This document shows, piece after piece, positions 33,951 through 55,869 of a stretch of 64,000 bases of DNA (positions are counted from its first letter, which is position 1; each line of letters starts with the position of its first letter). The position numbers were made by a program, and so were the translations under genes. The DNA is from Nymphaea colorata. Its lineage: Eukaryota; Streptophyta; Magnoliopsida; Nymphaeales; Nymphaeaceae. A model generated the notes under the pieces. It saw only the letters and a list, made by a program, of their open reading frames with translations, did no database searches and was not told the DNA's origin. The DNA lies in NCBI RefSeq assembly GCF_008831285.2, contig NC_045138.2, forward strand, positions 23,161,934-23,225,933. The letters run 5' to 3'.

Positions 33951-34225
33951 ACATTTCGGTTGTGAATTTAAAATTGAAATTCAAATCAGACCGAGCTGTT
34001 AGTTTGAGACTCAGGTTGCACACGGGATAAGACTTTTCTTCCCTATGACTTGAATCCAAATTCCATTCAACATATATGGATACATTAATAAAAATATGTC
34101 GATAACAATGATCGGATTGCAAATTTCAATTCAAAATATCTGAATGTTCATATCATATATGGATACATTCAAATCCGATTGGCCGACTCTTGTCCGAACG
34201 TAGATGACGAAGGAAGCCGTCGTCA
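33951..34225. repeat. Dispersed AT-rich repeat (family C), copy 2
   Basis: Contains gaatttaaaattgaaattca, acatatatggatacatt, aatttcaattcaaaatatc and atatatggatacattcaaat. It is related in word content to 29095-29370 and 52265-52660. It is followed by a short GC-richer piece without a domain. Confidence 0.5.
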
Positions 34226-34419
34226 TTCAATACTTATCTCCTTCCTTCCTAAAACTGGTTTGACTGACCGGGCAAGAAGGTCGGCCAAGTTGGACTTTAT
34301 ATGGTGAAAAACGATTGAGCACCCACGCCATATCTGAACCATTGCAAACTCTCAAATGGAAATCGAATGCTGCTCTGGTTGAACTTGGTGCTAAAATTTG
34401 ACTTTTCATACCTGGCCAG

Positions 34420-34720
34420 CTCGGACTCGGCCCGATTATATATCGTCAAGCTCAAGCTCAACTCACTGTGTTAGCCTGCCTTGTCTCTTTTAACTCATTT
34501 AACACGTCAACTCGTTTAACTATTTCAATTATGATAAACCAATTTTACGTAGTCGAGCCGAGCCGAGTTCAAACGAGTTGAGTTTTTATATCTCGAACTC
34601 GACTCGTGTAACATTGCAAGTATAAATTTAAGCTTGAGATCGACTCATTTATAAAGGAGTCAGGTTTTTTTCCAACGAGTTCGAGTCAAACTCGAGTTGG
34701 TTCAACTCACCTACATACTT
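34420..34720. repeat. Family B dispersed repeat, copy 3
   Basis: Carries gtcaagctcaagctcaactc, gtcgagccgagccgagttca, aacgagttgagtttttatat, ctcgaactcgactcg and gagttcgagtcaaactcgag. The order is like that of the other family B copies but shorter. Confidence 0.6.
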
Positions 34721-36640
34721 CCTCGCTACATTTTGCTTTTCACAAACCTAGTTTTGACGGTCATCCAAGCAAATCTTAAATGGCTTTTTGAAGTCAAAGT
34801 GCCGTATCGTCTCCAAACATGCTGTCTAACAGCATCATCGAAGCACGCACTTAAAACTTTTCTTTCCTTCAAGAATCTCATAAAAATTATCATTCCTTTA
34901 AGAATCTCAATCAATATTAATCGCAAGATAAGAATATCAAGATATCATGACAAAGAATATTTTATGTACATATACGAATTCTAGTGTAATCGGTAAACCC
35001 CCCATGATTTTTGAAAAACTTTCAGCTTAAGATTTAAAAATACTGAAACTTATCACGAGGTTTCCAAATTAACATTGCATTTCTTATTTTTAAAGTTGCA
35101 TAAGAACGCGCAAATAATTAATACTTATGAGAAGCACATAGTCGACTTTAATTCTTCCAAATGGTACGTCTCTAGCTAGAGAAAATGATCAACAATTCTT
35201 ATCCGGAAAGATAGAAAAAAGGAGGCAAAACTCGATCAGAGTTTCATCTAATTGGATAAACAAGCGCAATTGGCTAAGACATGCGCCTTAATTTGGTAAC
35301 TGCCAAGTCAATAAAGAACATGGGGTCCTTTTCTGTGATAATGACCTTGATATATATTGTGAGCGCGATATTCCGAATAGGTCCAAGTCTTTTTCCTTTT
35401 TTTTCTATTCATGGGGTCCAGGATTGTTTGGACGACCCGAATGAAGAACGGGACACCTTTCAATGAGAACATCAGTATACTTTCATTTGGTCAACATACG
35501 CAAACTAATTTGAAGCAACGACCATACATTTCTTACGAAATTCAAGTATGTTGAATCTCGAACATATAAATTGCCTACGGAGACTTTTTCTTCTCCTTGA
35601 TCTTCTTTCTTTTATTTTTTCTTCATTGCTCTTGCGAGAGATGTTGGCAAGTTTTTTCATGCACGTCACGTCTGCGACGCGATTCTTGTGCTTGTTCTTT
35701 TAATAAATTTGATAGCCACCAGATTTTCTTTATTCTTTTCAATATTTGATGACAAATATTGTTTTTTGAAGAACCCACGTAGAGTTGTTGAAAACGTATA
35801 AAAATTGAAATATGTTTTCACTGGCGTTTTTAATTTATTGGGCAAAAATAACAAGTAAATTTACACTATTCCATTTGTGATGCACTGTTTGGTAAGAGGG
35901 TCTGCTTTCTAAAAGCTAGTCATTGGCATGACTTGGGCTGCCACTAAAAAAAAAAGTTTTTGAAGCGTACTCTATGAACCTCATAGACTATGCCTATATT
36001 TATATTTATATTTATATTTATGTTTATATTTATATATGCATATGTGTGTGTGCGTGTATATATATATACAAGACCATTTCTATAAGGGATAAAAACCAGA
36101 CCTCTTAAATTCATGTTAAAAAGTATTTTAAACAAAATATGAAGCTTCTAATGTATTTATGAACAATAATTTAATATGAATCATGTTTTAGTTCAAGTTA
36201 TTTTTGTTTTTAAAAAAAATTGATTTGTATATTACCAAAAAATTTGATGCTATAAGAGTGGTTAATTTTTTTTACCATTAAAAAACAACAGTTTAATATT
36301 GATATTCCAAAACGATGTACATTTTCCATTTGTTCATATCATTTTAATATTTTCAGTATAATATCAAAGCAAGTGCATGTTGCTATGCCAACTATGTTTT
36401 TGAATTCTAAAAAAAATGCCTAGCCAAAGGTTGCAAGATCTCTAATAGAAAAAAGAAAAAGTGATTAGGGTCATGATTCTAAACCATTGTTTCCTGATTA
36501 TCAAGATTCATCTCTTGAGGAAAATCAGCATCATGATAACCTTGTTCAATAATTATCTAAGGCAACTCAAAAATCTCTGCCAGCCTGAACATCATGATGA
36601 ACCTAATCCTTATTTCTTGGGTATAATATGGCGATGTTGA
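34721..36640. other. No gene recognised; AT-rich
   Basis: An ATATTT-type microsatellite lies at about 35996-36036 and a short TG/TA run follows to 36070. Open frames of 60-95 codons have no domains. Nothing else is supported. Confidence 0.5.
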
Positions 36641-36649
36641 AAAAAACGA

Positions 36650-36960
36650 GAAAAATATGATAATTTTTTAAAAATTTAAAAAAACTAGAAATGAGGGAAA
36701 AATAAAATAAGTGAGAAACTAATAACACCAACATCAAAATATAAGTATATTTGCAACAAATAAAAAAAATAAAAAAATGTTTGGCATTAAAAATACTGAA
36801 AAAGGTGAAAAAGTGAAAAACACAACAAAACGTGTTAAAAACGGGTTAAAACCCCTTTTTTTCGTTTTTAATATTTTTTTTCCAAAAAACACTTTTTTAA
36901 GTTTTAAACGGTCATTCAATTTATCATGTTTTTTCGAAAAAAAACACGTTTTCTGTGAGT
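36650..36960. repeat. A-rich dispersed repeat, inverted relative to 27690-28025
   Basis: It contains aataagtgagaaactaataac, tttgcaacaaata, gtttggcatta and aaacgggttaaaaccccttt with aaaaacac runs. The complement matches the 27690 copy block by block. The inner cgggttaaaacccc is a short near-palindrome. Confidence 0.65.
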
Positions 36961-36971
36961 ATTCTGGAAAC

Positions 36972-37180
36972 CAAAATTTTTTTATGAGAGTGGTCAAATT
37001 AAAGTTTTTAAATTTTGACATGGACCAAAATATTATTTTTAAAAATTTTAATATAAAACAAGTAAAATATATTATTTTTTAAAATTTTAATATAAAACAA
37101 GTAAAATGTTTTAAAATTTATATGGAAATTTTAAAAAAATTTGAGGTGGGGCCTGGGCCCATGTGGTCCCCTTAAGTGCC
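36972..37180. mobile_element. hAT-like MITE, family A, copy with internal duplication
   Basis: Family blocks are present: ggtcaaattaaagtttttaa, ttttgacatggaccaaaata, aaaacaagtaaaat, and the right end gaggtggggcctgggcccat. Inside, aattttaatataaaacaagt (with aaaat after it) occurs twice about 47 bp apart. The left end is degraded, and no target duplication is assigned. Confidence 0.65.
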
Positions 37181-37913
37181 AGCATGTGGTAGGCAGAATT
37201 AGGTAGAACTAGGAATATTTCATTGTACAATGAAAAACTTGTCGTACCTCCTTTTTTTTTAATTTGTTTTCAACTTCTCACGTGTTTGAGCCTCCTAATT
37301 TCTATTATTGGTAATCAACTTCTTATATGATTTTGAAAAACACGCAAAAGTTGTGACTCAAAAAGCAAATAAGAGCACAAAATTGATGCTAATAAAATTA
37401 TTGACCAAACGTCACAAAACTAGCTATCTGACATGGTCAGAACATTACTGAGTTTTTGCCTTATATAGTAAAGAGTGAGCTAACAATTCCGTTTCTATCT
37501 CCAACTAATCCTACATGATATAGAAAACCGATAAATGTTTATAAAATAAAGCGTATTAATGTTTGTTTTATTACTTAAAGGATTATGGAAACACGCATGA
37601 CGCTCGATCCCAGACAACGATAAGAAATTGTTGGATTTTATTACTTCTTAGATAAACGACAATGCATCTTATTTATCTAATGCCATGCATGGGTCTAACA
37701 TAAATTTCTTATTATTATAAACTTTAGACCATGCCTTCTGCAAATAAAGTCATGATGGGACAGCTCACAAAAGGATATCTCTGGTATTTCTTTTTTACAC
37801 CTTTTACAATTTAATGTGTTTCGAAAATGTGTTTCGAAAGTTTCCATATGTTGAATAAACTTTCCAAGTTATTTCCATTAGTTAATATTTTGGCCATCAT
37901 TTCATCTCTTCAT
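37181..37913. other. No gene recognised
   Basis: AT-rich DNA between two family A MITE copies. A short T tract lies at 37250-37260. There are no domains, RNA genes or clear element ends. Confidence 0.5.
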
Positions 37914-38124
37914 CAAATAGTGAGGGGTAAAGCTAGAAATTTTTTATACGTGAGCCGAGTTAAAGTTCCTAAATTTTAACTAGAGCCGAAATATTCATTT
38001 TTCAAAAATTTTATATAAAACAAGTGTAATTTTTTAAAATTGATATTTAAATTTTTTAAAAATTTATTTTTGAAGTGGAGCTAGGCCCCAAGCAGGCCCT
38101 ACCTTGACTTGGCCCTGCAAATAG
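37914..38124. mobile_element. hAT-like MITE, family A, near-complete copy
   Basis: The body spans about 37921-38117. Flanking caaatag at 37914-37920 and again at 38118-38124 gives a 7-bp direct repeat, compatible with an 8-bp duplication with one change. The interior carries gccgagttaaagttcctaaa, gagccgaaatattca, ataaaacaagtgtaatttt and a right end gtggagctaggcccc. It is non-coding. Confidence 0.72.
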
Positions 38125-38363
38125 CCATAGTATAGACAGTGATTGAGCCTGATATTTTGGCTGAGATGAACTCACCATATGTTTGAGGGGCATTGTATAT
38201 ATAAGTATACAAAATTTTAGGGTCAATCAATAAGTAAAGAAGAGAATGTTTATTGCCTGTACATGTTAAGTGCAGGCAACAAGAGCGCACAAGAACTCGG
38301 AATCTCTGTGTATGTGTGTACATGAGAGAAAGAGATCACTTGATCGAATAGTTTTTCGGTAGG

Positions 38364-38403
<40 letters not shown>

Positions 38404-39329
38404 AGAAGGCCTACTTACAGGACTCAATTGGGATGACATGCCTTCTATCTAACCAACTACATCAGCCCAACCAGCTATGTACATTTAAATATATTTTCAA
38501 GTTAAATAAACATATGCAATATATTTTCCACTTTTATATTCGGTCATCCGACTTTTCTGAAGATGTAAGACATAGTCTGCTGAAAATTGAATGTACATAA
38601 ATTCACACGCACAAACACAGAGGCAAAGAGATGTACAACATTACGCCAACAAATACAAGGATTATTTATAACCATCTATATAAGCCACCTTGGGAATTGA
38701 ACCCGAGATGCGGCTGCCCATATGAAGTGCTTTAGTTATAAATACGAGAGTTTATAAGGCTTCGCAAGAAGAAACTACGTCGCGTTTGATTTCAGATTCG
38801 CGGTAGCGTGAGATCTCGATCTACGGTTTTGAGGTCCAACATGCACCCAATCAGATCTTAAATCCATGTTTTTTACACTATATAATATGGATTTGAGATC
38901 CACGTTTTACACTATATGTGGATTTGAGATCCATGTTCGGGTGAATGCTGAAATCGAATCCACAGGTTGAGGTATCGTGGATGTTAGATCCTCTCGGGTC
39001 CAAAATCCACGGAAAATCCAAACGCAACCTTAAACCTTGGACTTGTTGAGGCTAACTGGTAAGTTTATGCGGGCCACACAATCATCCGATAATGGGCGAT
39101 TGGTCCACCCTCCTCCCTTAGGTCTCTCTCTCTCTCTCTCTCTCTCTAAAAATCTTGCCTCGCTGAACAACATTTGCGACATTTTGTCTCACCCATTAAT
39201 TCTACACAACGAATTTATTGAAGCTACCACAGTAAGCGGACCTACAAGCAATTGCATGACTCTCACTCTCTTCTTTTTCCTGCGTCCAGCATTCTTGAAT
39301 GTGGCTCCGTTTAATGAAGTCCTTATCAG
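38125..39329. other. Non-coding DNA with (GA)n and (TC)n microsatellites
   Basis: A (GA)n run occupies 38368-38400 and a (TC)n run about 39121-39147. Near 38692-38704, the complement gggttcaattccc is a perfect-looking tRNA B box, suggesting a SINE remnant, but no A box was confirmed. Words gatttgagatccatgt/gatttgagatccacgt recur at 38870-38935. No gene is seen. Confidence 0.5.
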
Positions 39330-39452
39330 CTCTCTCTCTCACATTTGAGGATTTTCTTGCTTGAGAAGTTTCCTAAACCTTGCTTGAGAAGTGTCTGTCA
39401 ACGAGTTTAAGAAACTTCTCAAGCAAGAAAAACCTCAAATATGAGAGAGAGA
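39330..39452. repeat. Long inverted repeat (fold-back), arms about 44 bp
   Basis: The left arm 39330-39374 and right arm 39408-39452 are complementary with about three mismatches and a one-base gap. The core tttcttgcttgagaagttt is paired perfectly. The loop of about 33 nt repeats cttgcttgagaagt once more in direct orientation. The base of the stem ends in (CT)n/(GA)n runs. It could be a fold-back element or a source of hairpin small RNA. Confidence 0.85.
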
Positions 39453-39993
39453 GAGAGAATGTTAGTTTGGAATCTGCATCTTAGGAGCAAGGGGAAAGGA
39501 AAAAACGTCGGATTTGCTGTGGCATTAATCCTCCTTCTAATCGGAAATGTTAGATTGCTAAGTGGGCTACATGTTGAGCAGGTTTTGATAATTCTTTTAC
39601 AGTAAATGTTAGATAGGAGAAGGATGAATTTATATTTGTTTTAATAAGAGATATTTCAAAGTAGTCCTCGTCATATTTCCTTTTCATGTTCAACCTTTTT
39701 CCAATTTTCTGACGCCGCCCTCTTGTTTTTACACCTTAGCTTCAGCATAGACTGCCTACTATTATTGCCTAACTTTTGAGCTTAAACTTAGCTGGTTAGT
39801 TAGTTAGGGGGGGGGGGGGGGGGAAATTAGTTTACCATTTCGTACACAAATAGTAAGGTTTTCTTATTTTATTGATACGTTTCTTCCAAAAAAAAAAATT
39901 CTAACGACGGAAAAAGAGATTTTCGCACTAGAAACATGTAAACAAAGTTATGAAAACAATTCTTATCATGTGTAACTATGATTTTATATATAT
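39453..39993. other. Non-coding DNA with a 17-G homopolymer
   Basis: No gene is recognised. 39807-39823 is an uninterrupted run of 17 G, which is unusual in this AT-rich setting. The segment leads into the (TA)n duplication. Confidence 0.6.
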
Positions 39994-40115
39994 CAGCTGA
40001 AAAATGTGGTCTATCAATTTTAAATTGTTCTTGGAAAAGCATATTCAACTTTTTGTGGATTGTTAATTATTTTGACATAAATGTTTCATCTATGCCATCA
40101 GTTTTATGAAAAACG

Positions 40116-40207
<92 letters not shown>

Positions 40208-40345
40208 CTGAAAAATGTGGTCTATCAATTTTAAATTGTTCTTGGAAAAGCATATTCAACTTTTTGTTGATTGTTAATTATTTTGACATAAATGTTTCAT
40301 CTATGCCATCAGTTTTATGAAAAACGCTTATATATATATATATAT
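39994..40345. repeat. 211-bp duplication around a long (TA)n block
   Basis: The block from cagctgaaaaatgtggtcta to cagttttatgaaaaacgctt occurs at 39994-40118 and 40205-40329 (offset 211) with about one difference. Each copy is followed by (TA)n: about 84 bp at 40120-40204 and a shorter run at 40330-40346. (TA)n expansion probably accompanied the duplication. Confidence 0.9.
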
Positions 40346-41100
40346 AAATTTTTGTGTATATAGTTTAGTTTGGTCTCAATGAAGGTACATAGTTGGTCAT
40401 TAGGTGGGTGGATGTCTATATGGTACGTCCCATTGCTTGGTTCGATTTATGTATGTGGATACTATTCTTTTATACCATAAAAAAGTAGAATTGCGACTGT
40501 CATGTCTGTTAATATCACTCTTTCATATTTAAAATCACCTTCAAATCGTGGGTAGGATTGTCTTTGCTGTTGTTGTGTATAATGGAACACGGTGAGTCAC
40601 AATTTAACGGTTTATGAATGGATGTATCTAAAAAGCGAAGGATGCAAAAAAAATCAAGAAACCGAAAGTAAACTTAAAAAAACAGGCAATATAACGGGAG
40701 AAAATACTGTAGAAAAATTACCTTTTTATACATGTTAAAGGTGGAAAAGTAAGGGTGGCATTTTTTTTTCTTAATTTAAGCTAATTTAAGCCAAAAAAGG
40801 AAATATGAATAGCCAGAATAGTCTCAAACTGAGATTGGGGGTAAGTAATGACCAAAATACACCTAATAAAATAAAACATGAAGGGTTTTAGAAAAATAAA
40901 AATGATAAAAAATTTAAAAGCTTGAAAAGAATACAAAACATACTCTTTCTTATTAAAGATATCTAAAATTTCGCAATCTTTTTTATTTTTTATTTTTTAA
41001 ATGTATATTTGTTGAGTACACACCCCGATGCACGCAAATCCATATTGGAATAGTCTTCGAGCAAGGAATAGTCCTCCAGCAACACAGTCAGAGAAACTCA
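40346..41100. other. Upstream flank of the LOX gene, no gene recognised
   Basis: AT-rich DNA with no domain. It forms the distal promoter region of the lipoxygenase gene. I can name no specific regulatory site with confidence. Confidence 0.5.
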
Positions 41101-41129
41101 TCTAAGTGGAATCCAAAGGGAGCAACTTC

Positions 41130-41310
41130 GTCCGCAGTACCAACTTGACCACTGAACTCGGAGAAAGAGAGATCGGAGAGAGAGAGAGAGAGAGAGACAG
41201 AGGGCTACTACCTTGACCAATTATAATCTGAACTCTGAGAAAGAGAGAGAGGGAGCGCAGCATCACCTTGACCATCGAAGGCCTGAATTCCAAGAAAGTG
41301 ATCGAGAGAC
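41130..41310. repeat. Triplicated GA-rich motif in the LOX proximal upstream region
   Basis: Three degenerate units begin at about 41140 (caacttgaccactgaactc), 41211 (accttgaccaattataatc) and 41267 (accttgaccatcgaaggcct). Each is followed by a gaactc- or gaattc-type word and then gagaaagagag or similar. A (GA)n run lies at 41176-41199. These could act as GAGA-type promoter or 5' leader elements of the LOX gene; this role is inferred from position only. Confidence 0.6.
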
Positions 41311-41412
41311 AGAGAAAGGGATACTTTTCCAAGAAGGAGTTGAAGTTGTCTTCTCTTGTGGTGACGACGCGGCAGATCAAGGGAAGCAGTCTCTGATCAG
41401 CTTTCCGCTGCT

Positions 41413-41421
41413 GTATTTAAA
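41413..41421 (+). promoter_or_regulatory. TATA-like motif upstream of the LOX gene
   Basis: The sequence gtatttaaa lies 20-odd bases before the first in-frame ATG (41440). A TATTTAAA box usually sets initiation about 30 bases downstream, here close to or beyond that ATG. If it is used, translation would begin at the next in-frame ATG, 41605. Confidence 0.4.
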
Positions 41422-41439
41422 GGATCTCGACTCGGGGAA

Positions 41440-51951
<10,512 letters not shown>

Positions 51952-52047
51952 AGAATGCATCCAATTCTCGGCTTCTTGGAGTGTAGGTTGGTTAAAGGTT
52001 AAAAACGTGGTTCATGGCTTCTTGAATTTATGAATGTATTATTTTGT

Positions 52048-52175
52048 AATAAAGGGAGGGCACAGACCAGCAAAGAAGTGTGCATAACGTTTTGTATTCA
52101 TTCGTGTTATTATTGTAAGTGTCCTCCCAACTAAAGTGGTCATTGTATTTTAGGTTTTTTTTTGTCTTCAATAAA
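52048..52175 (+). terminator. LOX polyadenylation signals
   Basis: Two canonical AATAAA hexamers lie after the stop codon, at 52048-52053 and 52170-52175. They are about 100 and 220 bases into the 3' region. Both are in T-rich surroundings typical of plant 3' ends. Which is used cannot be told from sequence. Confidence 0.7.
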
Positions 52176-52254
52176 ATGATCATTACTACGCCAAAACCAT
52201 GTCCGGCTGTTTTTCATATTTGGCTTAATTAAAGTGCTTCCTTGTACCATGAGT

Positions 52255-52670
52255 AGGGTTAACAGATTTGATTAGAACACCAAACAGATCTGAAAAAATA
52301 AAAAATTTAATGTCCAATTAAATCGGATTGGACTCAGATTTAAGAAATGACATCCAAAAGGATTTGAATTCGGATATACATAAATATCCAATTAGATTTG
52401 GTATAGATGTGGATCAGTTTACTTTTATACAAACATTATATATCTAAAGCTCTTACATTTTAAAAATTGGCAAAATTCGATTCAAAATTTAGATTCGGAT
52501 ATGAACATAAAAATTGGAGTCACATTTTAAAATTAGATTTCAGATCCGAATTCAGATATGACTTTTCTTTATTCATTTTTGAACCTGAATTCCAATTCAA
52601 ATATGTGAATAGTCAAAGAGGAAATGGTTAAGAGTATATCTGATCCGAATTCTGAACCATTTGACGTCCT
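52255..52670. repeat. Dispersed AT-rich repeat (family C), copy 3
   Basis: Contains caattaaatcggattggact, gaattcggatatacataaat, aaatttagattcggatatga, agatttcagatccgaattca and attccaattcaaatatgtga. It shares its word set with 29095-29370 and 33951-34225. The ends are not defined. Confidence 0.6.
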
Positions 52671-52764
52671 TAACTCAAGACCACATAAACTTTTCGAAGA
52701 ACAATGAGACTGGTGAGCAGTGGAGCAGGTCCTATGTCATGGCCCCTAACAAGAAACCATGGAT

Positions 52765-53158
52765 TAAGGCTGCACAACGAGTCGGGTCAGCTTGAGCTCG
52801 ACTTGAACTTGCTCGTCTCGACTCGACTAATTTATAAACGAGTCGAGATCGAGTTCAAGTGTATGCTCGAAATGTTAAACCAATCTAGTTTGAATTGTAA
52901 GAACTTGATTCATTTAAACTCGACTAGCTCAAGTTAATCGAATTAAATGAGTTAATGAGTTACAAAAACAAGACTTGCTTAACATAAACGAGTTAAATAG
53001 AGTTACACAATTCAAGTTCGAGCTCAATGTTGTAGTGTTGAGTCAAGCTCAAACTTGTTCTATCAAGTTCAACTTGAGTTCAAGCTCGAGTTATCTGAGT
53101 CGAGTGAAGCTTGAGCTTGTCCACTTCGAGCTCAACTTGGCTCGTGTGCAGTCCTAGA
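52765..53158. repeat. Family B dispersed repeat, best-preserved copy
   Basis: It begins aaggctgcacaacgag and ends ctcgtgtgcagtccta; each end is close to the inverse complement of the other, suggesting a MITE-like element of about 390 bp. In between are repeated words aactcgactcgacta, ataaacgagtcgagatcgag, taaacgagttaaatagagtt and caagttcaacttgagttcaa. It is non-coding; the open frames are repeat artefacts. Confidence 0.7.
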
Positions 53159-55264
53159 AACTATATTCTGGATAGATCAGAAATTCAAACTTACTTAGAA
53201 AGGTCCATTCTAATTCTTGAAAAATGAAGACGAGTGGATTGATGGAGAACGATCTCTTCTTATAATAAGATTATATAATAGTGGTTTGATATACACATGC
53301 TTGTTTGGCAAAGAAAATTTTGTTCTCTCTCTTAATCACAAAAAAAAAAGTGAAGTCTTCAATTGAAATATGAAGAAAGCCCGGTGTAACTAGTTTCTTT
53401 CTTTTGTAATTTGTGAGGCAGGTAGTCGGACCATGACTCGGCCTGAAAATATATAGAAAAAAAATATTATTATATTTTTCATATGAAATTTATATATGTT
53501 AGCATTTTTTATTATACTCCGGGATTAGTTTGAAATAAATTTGAAATAATCCCTTCAATAAAATTTGAAGGTAAACCTTGTTTTTGTGGCCTATCGATCA
53601 TTTTATAAAGATGGACCTTAGTTCTAGATAGAAGAGGACTTGGGACTCGATAGGATCCAGGTCCACATCTTAAGATGATTTAGATCAAGGACCCTGATGG
53701 GAAATGATTCGGATCTGAATTTACAATAAAAGATGGGTTATAGTTTTTGACTGGATAATGGATAGATCAAGGCCAGGAATCCAAAGTCCAAAAAGATTGA
53801 ACTCTAGATTTCAGGTTAAGTGGAGTAGTCATTAGACGTGACTTACAGTGTTCAATTTGAAATTATCATAGCAAAAATGATTGAAAAATGGTTGGACAAT
53901 AGGTAGCTAGTGATAGGCAAATATTTGGAAAATTGTTAGGAAACAGTTGGAATATGATTGGAAATTATCGGAAAATAACTAAAAATAAATAAAGAACGAT
54001 TACAAAATGACTTGAAACAAGGGACTTTAATGATTAAAATGTACAAATTGAAAATTTTGGTCCACAGAGAATCTGGTATTTAGATTTGGTGTAGGTTCTT
54101 CCTACTTTTTTTCATTAAAAATATCATTTAATTTTAATAATCGTTTAATAAAAATACACAATATTTATTATTTTGATTAATATTGTCTAGCATCGTTGGT
54201 TGTGAATGTGATTGGATCATTAGTTTACCTGAGAAAGTTTGGTAATTGATCCTTATGACCATTTTGAAAAGGTTGATAATTTGACTTTGTGGTTTTGAGA
54301 AAATGGATAATTGAGTTTCGTCTTTTTGGGCAATTTTATGAAATGGCTTTTTGGATTGTTGACATCATTTTCAAATAGTTGGTTTGGTTGAGTATCTTAA
54401 AAAAACTTGACTTGACTTGTTTGGTACTTAATGGTTAGATCTTCTTGGATCATTTTGAAATGCTTGAGGTAATTAGGACGCGCTGCTAAATATTTTGCTT
54501 AAAAGCTTATTTTAAAAGTAAAATGATGATTTGTGAAATAGTAAGTATGAAGTTAATAAAAAGGTATTCATTAATGCCTTGTAATTGATTTTCTGATAAG
54601 CATAGGCTGGATACCAATTTTCTTAACAAAATATAACGATTAAACATAATTTGAATTGAGCTACACGGACAAAAATTGACAAGCATTTATAATAATTAAA
54701 TTGAAATCATATGTCTAGGTGTTGTACCTCCAAAAAGGGAGCACTGATATACAAGTTGAAGCATAGTGCAGACATCATGTTCAGGCATCGCAGATACCTT
54801 TGGGTGGATAGGGGGAAGGGTGGATGTTTCGGCTATTTTGTTGGGTGTTAGGATGAAATATTTCTCTTGCTCAACCAACAAATTATATACCTACAAGGTC
54901 CAGCGGTCCAACAATGTTTGGCAATAGTTTTGCTCTAAGTCACTTCTTTTGCTCAAGTTCTTTCAGTATGTTTTGATTTTTGAAGTCATAACCGTTTCAA
55001 CAACGGGATGGACCTTGATGACGACATATCAGTCTGTCCATCCCTTAAGGTTTTCTTCCCACAAGAGTTTTGGAGATAAAGGGGTAGGCCATGGTAATTC
55101 AGATTCGAGCAACCTTTCCCAGGGAGAGTGATCCGGGCCAAGGAGAAAAATCGAGTGGATATGCTGAGTGGTTGAAACTGAAGGGGAAGCGTTGGCCCTT
55201 TCTGTAATAGTTTGAAGAGTGTTGGATCACATATGAACATCTAATTGGAAGGTCGTCATCAGGG
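53159..55264. other. No gene recognised; AT-rich
   Basis: Loosely repeated words (ggaaaattgttaggaaacag, ttggaaattatcggaaaata) occur around 53870-54000, and gataattgag or gataatttgac near 54240-54320. Open frames of 60-84 codons at 54700-55240 lack domains. Nothing else is supported. Confidence 0.45.
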
Positions 55265-55487
55265 AGAGAAAGTTGCGTGTGCCGTGCGCATGGTACGCAG
55301 TAAAGTAGGAAAGGACATTTTGGTAATTGTGTAAAAAATGTCCTCTATAGACTTTTTACTTTTTTTTTCATTTCTATTTTTGTCTTTGCAAAAAGTTCTT
55401 TTTTCACTGTGAACTAAAGGTATTTTAGTCATTAACCGTATTGACACATGAAAATTCATGCACAAGTATGGTGCATATAACTAATTC
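55265..55487. repeat. MITE-like dispersed repeat, copy 2 (pairs with 16385-16620)
   Basis: Shared blocks in the same order are gacattttggtaatt, aaatgtcctctatag, ctttttactttttttttc, tttttgtctttgca, ggtattttagtcattaac and gcacaagtatggtgcatata. It is non-coding. Confidence 0.65.
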
Positions 55488-55869
55488 AACCATCAAAAGG
55501 GCATGGCGATGCGATTGTGGGTGAGAGAGGCATCCAACATCCAGAATGAAGATGCAAGCAACCTTGCTTTACAAACCTGCGGCTTCATTGTTTTAGTAGC
55601 ATAATATTTATTATTATTATTTTTTTAAAGTCGTCTATTTGCATCCCCGAAATTTATTTTGGTCTTTGGAGTACTTCAGAAAAATTAGGTTTTACTTTGA
55701 AATGAAAGAGAAATGGACTCGCCCATCGGTACAAGGTCTGGCCATTCCCAACGCCTTTGTTGGGGGTAACTCAACCAATAACTAACTTTTTTCTTTGTAC
55801 GTTCCGATATTTGAAATGTTATCCTAAATCTTATATGCATATGTGCTAAGTCAAAATAATTTTTTTAAA

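Noticed and set aside
38692-38704. Perfect-looking tRNA B box (complement gggttcaattccc)
   Set aside because: No A box at the right distance and no cloverleaf could be drawn, so I do not call a tRNA gene. A SINE remnant is possible.
40081-40320. Open frame rich in IYIYIY
   Set aside because: Translation of a (TA)n block; not a protein.
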